From the NCBI GenBank assembly GCA_020161965.1, contig JAIUNH010000195.1, positions 1 through 7,237 of the forward strand: DNA of 7,237 nucleotides, read 5' to 3'. The stretch comes from Pseudomonadota bacterium (GTDB taxonomy: Bacteria; Pseudomonadota; Alphaproteobacteria; CACIAM-22H2). This document shows positions 5,463-7,237 of the stretch, piece by piece (within the stretch, counting starts at the first letter, position 1; each line of letters starts with the position of its first letter). Under the pieces are notes generated by a model. That model saw only the letters and a list, made by a program, of their open reading frames with translations. It did no database searches and was not told where the DNA came from. Both the position numbers and the translations under genes were made by a program.

Positions 5463-6317
5463 ATGGTGCGGCTTGAACTCGACGGATGGACCGCGTTGAG
5501 CTTGAACGACGTTTCTCCGGCGCCCGCCGCCTGGAGCCACGCCTTTCCCGACAACGTGCCCGAACACGACGATCCCGCGATGGCGCGCTACGCACCCGAT
5601 GGCGTGTTCCGCACGCGCTTCACGGTCGTGGCGCTGCGCCGTGGCGACGGCGTCGCATTGATCGACGCCGGGCTCGGGCCCGGGCCGAGCGCTTATTTCG
5701 GCGGGCTGCAAGGCGGGCTCGATCATGCGCTTGAAGCGCACGGCATCGCGCGCGCGGCCGTGACGTGCATGGCGTTCACGCATTTCCATCTCGATCACGT
5801 CGGCTGGGCCAGCGTCGACGGCGAAGCCTGTTTCCCCAACGCGGTCTATGCCGCACCGGCGATCGAGCTCGCGCATTGGGCAAAGGCCGGTGCCGCCGCC
5901 GCCAAGGCGCATCACGTCGATGCGTTCGAACGGCATGTCGCCCCCCTGCTCGCGCAAGGCCGGATCGCGGCGATCCAAGACGGCGGATCGCCGGCGGGCT
6001 GGCCGGAGTTGAAATTCCGCGCCGCCTATGGCCACACGCCCGGCCATTCGGCGGTCGTGCTCGCCGCGCGCCGGCCGCTGGTCGTCGTGGGCGATAGCTG
6101 GCACAGCCCCGTGCAGATCGAGCATCCCGAATGGTGCCATCGCGCCGATGCCGACAAGGAAGCGTCGATCCGATCGCGCCGCGCGTTGGCCGATTGGGCG
6201 GCTGCGACCGACGCGATTGTCGCCGCCGGGCATTTTCCGCCCGGCTTGGAGTTCGGGCGCATCGTCGCGGCAGCGGACGGCGCGCATCGCTTCCACGCGC
6301 TCGACGAAAAAATCTAG
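5463..6317 (+). CDS. Metallo-beta-lactamase-fold hydrolase
   Basis: A 284-residue MBL-fold metal-dependent hydrolase without a signal peptide, so probably cytosolic. The metal site is complete: THFHLDHVGW (106-115: His107, His109, Asp111, His112), the third-position histidine in GHTPGHS (His195), the bridging aspartate in VVGDSWH (Asp211), and a final histidine in AAGHFPPG (His257). LIDAGLG (67-73) is the usual strand before the first motif. This layout fits the glyoxalase II/lactonase-like branch rather than true beta-lactamases. Candidate substrates are a lactone, thioester or other ester, but nothing in the sequence decides this. GGAAGGA lies 9 bases before the ATG. It is divergent from the sugar-binding protein gene and its stop lies only 8 bases from the end of the convergent ROK gene. 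Confidence 0.9.
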   Translation: MVRLELDGWTALSLNDVSPAPAAWSHAFPDNVPEHDDPAMARYAPDGVFRTRFTVVALRRGDGVALIDAGLGPGPSAYFGGLQGGLDHALEAHGIARAAVTCMAFTHFHLDHVGWASVDGEACFPNAVYAAPAIELAHWAKAGAAAAKAHHVDAFERHVAPLLAQGRIAAIQDGGSPAGWPELKFRAAYGHTPGHSAVVLAARRPLVVVGDSWHSPVQIEHPEWCHRADADKEASIRSRRALADWAAATDAIVAAGHFPPGLEFGRIVAAADGAHRFHALDEKI

Positions 6318-6325
6318 GCGCGCAC

Positions 6326-7237
6326 TCACGACGCCATCTCCATCGCGCCGACGCGCCGGCGGGCGGCTTGCGGCTGGGGCGTAAGCGCGTGGAACAGCGG
6401 CAGCGTAGCGCCCCCCAACGCCGACACGACACGGCCCGACCGGCCGAGCAGCAATCGCGGATGACGCCGCCCGGCGCGGGCACTCACACTCGGCAAAAGC
6501 TCGATCCGCGACAGCAACGCTTGCAACTCGGCGGGCGGCAACGGACCGCCGAGCACGATCGCGTCGGGATCGAGCAGATTTTCGATATTGGCGATGGCGA
6601 CGCGCAGAGCCGCGGCCGCACGATCGCGCCAGCGCGCGACCTTCGCAGAATTCGCGGCGAACAACGCATCGACATCGATATCGCCCGCCACCCCGAGCGC
6701 ACGGCGCAACGCGTCGAGCGACGCCACGGCTTCAAGCTCGACCACGTCGCCGGGCCGATCGGGATCGGGCACGAGCATCCGCCCGACCTCGCCCGCATTG
6801 CCGAAGGCGCCCATCGCAGGATGGTCCTCGACGAACACGCCCGCCCCGATACCTTCGCCGAGATAGAGATAGACGAAGTGACGAAGATCGCGCGCCGCAC
6901 CGTCCAGATGTTCGCCGACGGCCGCTGCCGTCGCGTCGTTGCCGACGAAGACCGGCATGTCGAGGGCGGCAGCGAAATCCTCGCGGAAGGCTGAGCGCGA
7001 CCAAGCGGGCATGGCGAGCGCATCGCGCGTCACGTTCTCCACATCGCCGAACGGACCCGGGATCACGATACCTGCGCCGAGCACGCGCCGCCGATCGATG
7101 CCGGTTTTCGCGACCAATCGCGCCACGCGCTTCTTGAGATAAGGCAGCGCTTTCGCCGGCGTGTCGGTCGGGCAAGGCTCGCTGATCTCGGCGCGCACAT
7201 GCCCCTTCAAATCGGCGAGCACGATGTTGAGGCGCCC
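6326..7237 (-). CDS. ROK-family protein, N-terminus cut by window edge
   Basis: Minus-strand frame open to the right edge, giving 303 residues. A GTG at 7222 is not a credible start, because coding sequence continues to the edge as GRLNIVLADLKG, which is the second strand of a ROK fold normally lying just after the DxGGT phosphate motif. Seen here are GAGIVIPGPFGDVENVT (54-70), VGNDATAAAVGEH (98-110, with the catalytic-type Asp101), LGEGIGAGVF (126-135), NAGEVGRM (147-154), LDPDAIVLGG (222-231) and a C-terminal GGATLPLF. The GEIGH histidine is Arg153 and the cysteine cluster of the zinc site is absent, so a regulatory rather than kinase role is plausible. A helix-turn-helix region, if present, lies outside. 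It may regulate the adjacent sugar genes. Its stop is 8 bases from the convergent hydrolase stop, leaving no room for a terminator. Confidence 0.85.
   Translation of the reverse strand, partial: GRLNIVLADLKGHVRAEISEPCPTDTPAKALPYLKKRVARLVAKTGIDRRRVLGAGIVIPGPFGDVENVTRDALAMPAWSRSAFREDFAAALDMPVFVGNDATAAAVGEHLDGAARDLRHFVYLYLGEGIGAGVFVEDHPAMGAFGNAGEVGRMLVPDPDRPGDVVELEAVASLDALRRALGVAGDIDVDALFAANSAKVARWRDRAAAALRVAIANIENLLDPDAIVLGGPLPPAELQALLSRIELLPSVSARAGRRHPRLLLGRSGRVVSALGGATLPLFHALTPQPQAARRRVGAMEMAS

Noticed and set aside
5376..6329. A 317-codon open frame on the minus strand opposite the hydrolase
   Set aside because: The plus strand carries an intact MBL-fold protein with all metal ligands and a good ribosome site. 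The opposite frame has no family pattern.
7195..7222. GTG at 7222 as the true start of the right-hand ROK gene
   Set aside because: The frame is open to the edge and the five upstream codons fit the ROK fold. Starting there would remove the ATP phosphate motif, so the gene is treated as cut by the window.
1..7237. CRISPR array, defence genes, integrase or transposase
   Set aside because: I saw no regularly spaced repeats, and no protein with nuclease, integrase, transposase or toxin-antitoxin motifs.

Overview
The window is GC-rich bacterial DNA (by eye about 63-65% G+C). Codons favour GCG, CGC and GGC, and long spurious frames lie opposite the real genes. Gene content and style (alanine-rich proteins, Tat-like signal peptide, a sugar substrate-binding protein beside ROK and NagB proteins) fit an alphaproteobacterium, perhaps of Rhodospirillales type. 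That is an inference from style; no marker gene is present.

Layout from left to right. (1) Positions 1-1618, minus strand: a tight operon reading right to left. It encodes a RidA/YjgF-family protein, a PLP-dependent class I/II aminotransferase (4-base ATGA overlap), and after 8 bases the first 17 codons of what looks like an ABC-transporter ATPase cut by the window edge. (2) Positions 1619-2128: a gene-free, partly AT-rich stretch with a perfect 10-base palindrome near the RidA start, a strong bidirectional-looking hairpin terminator, a sequence resembling the 3' end of a tRNA, and a small hairpin just after nagB. (3) Positions 2129-5360, minus strand: an amino-sugar/sugar catabolic unit. It encodes an extracellular sugar-binding protein with a Tat-like signal, a textbook terminator, a ROK-family regulator/kinase with a helix-turn-helix-like N-terminus, and a glucosamine-6-phosphate deaminase (NagB type) that starts one base after the ROK stop. 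(4) Positions 5361-5462: a divergent promoter region. (5) Positions 5463-6317, plus strand: a metallo-beta-lactamase-fold hydrolase. (6) Positions 6326-7237, minus strand: a second ROK protein, convergent with the hydrolase and cut at its N-terminus by the right edge.

Functionally, the right half looks like a locus for uptake and breakdown of an amino sugar (glucosamine, N-acetylglucosamine or a derivative). The binding protein would capture the sugar in the periplasm, one or both ROK proteins would sense or phosphorylate it, and NagB would convert glucosamine-6-phosphate to fructose-6-phosphate plus ammonia. No permease, transporter ATPase for the sugar, or NagA deacetylase is visible, so those must lie elsewhere. 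The left half looks like a separate amino-acid metabolism/transport operon. I see no defence system, CRISPR array, integrase or transposase. Overall this is an ordinary catabolic region. The points most worth a second look are the loss of the zinc-binding cysteines in both ROK proteins, the terminator inside the SBP-ROK-nagB unit, the RidA protein without the usual catalytic arginine, and the tRNA-end-like sequence in the intergenic gap.
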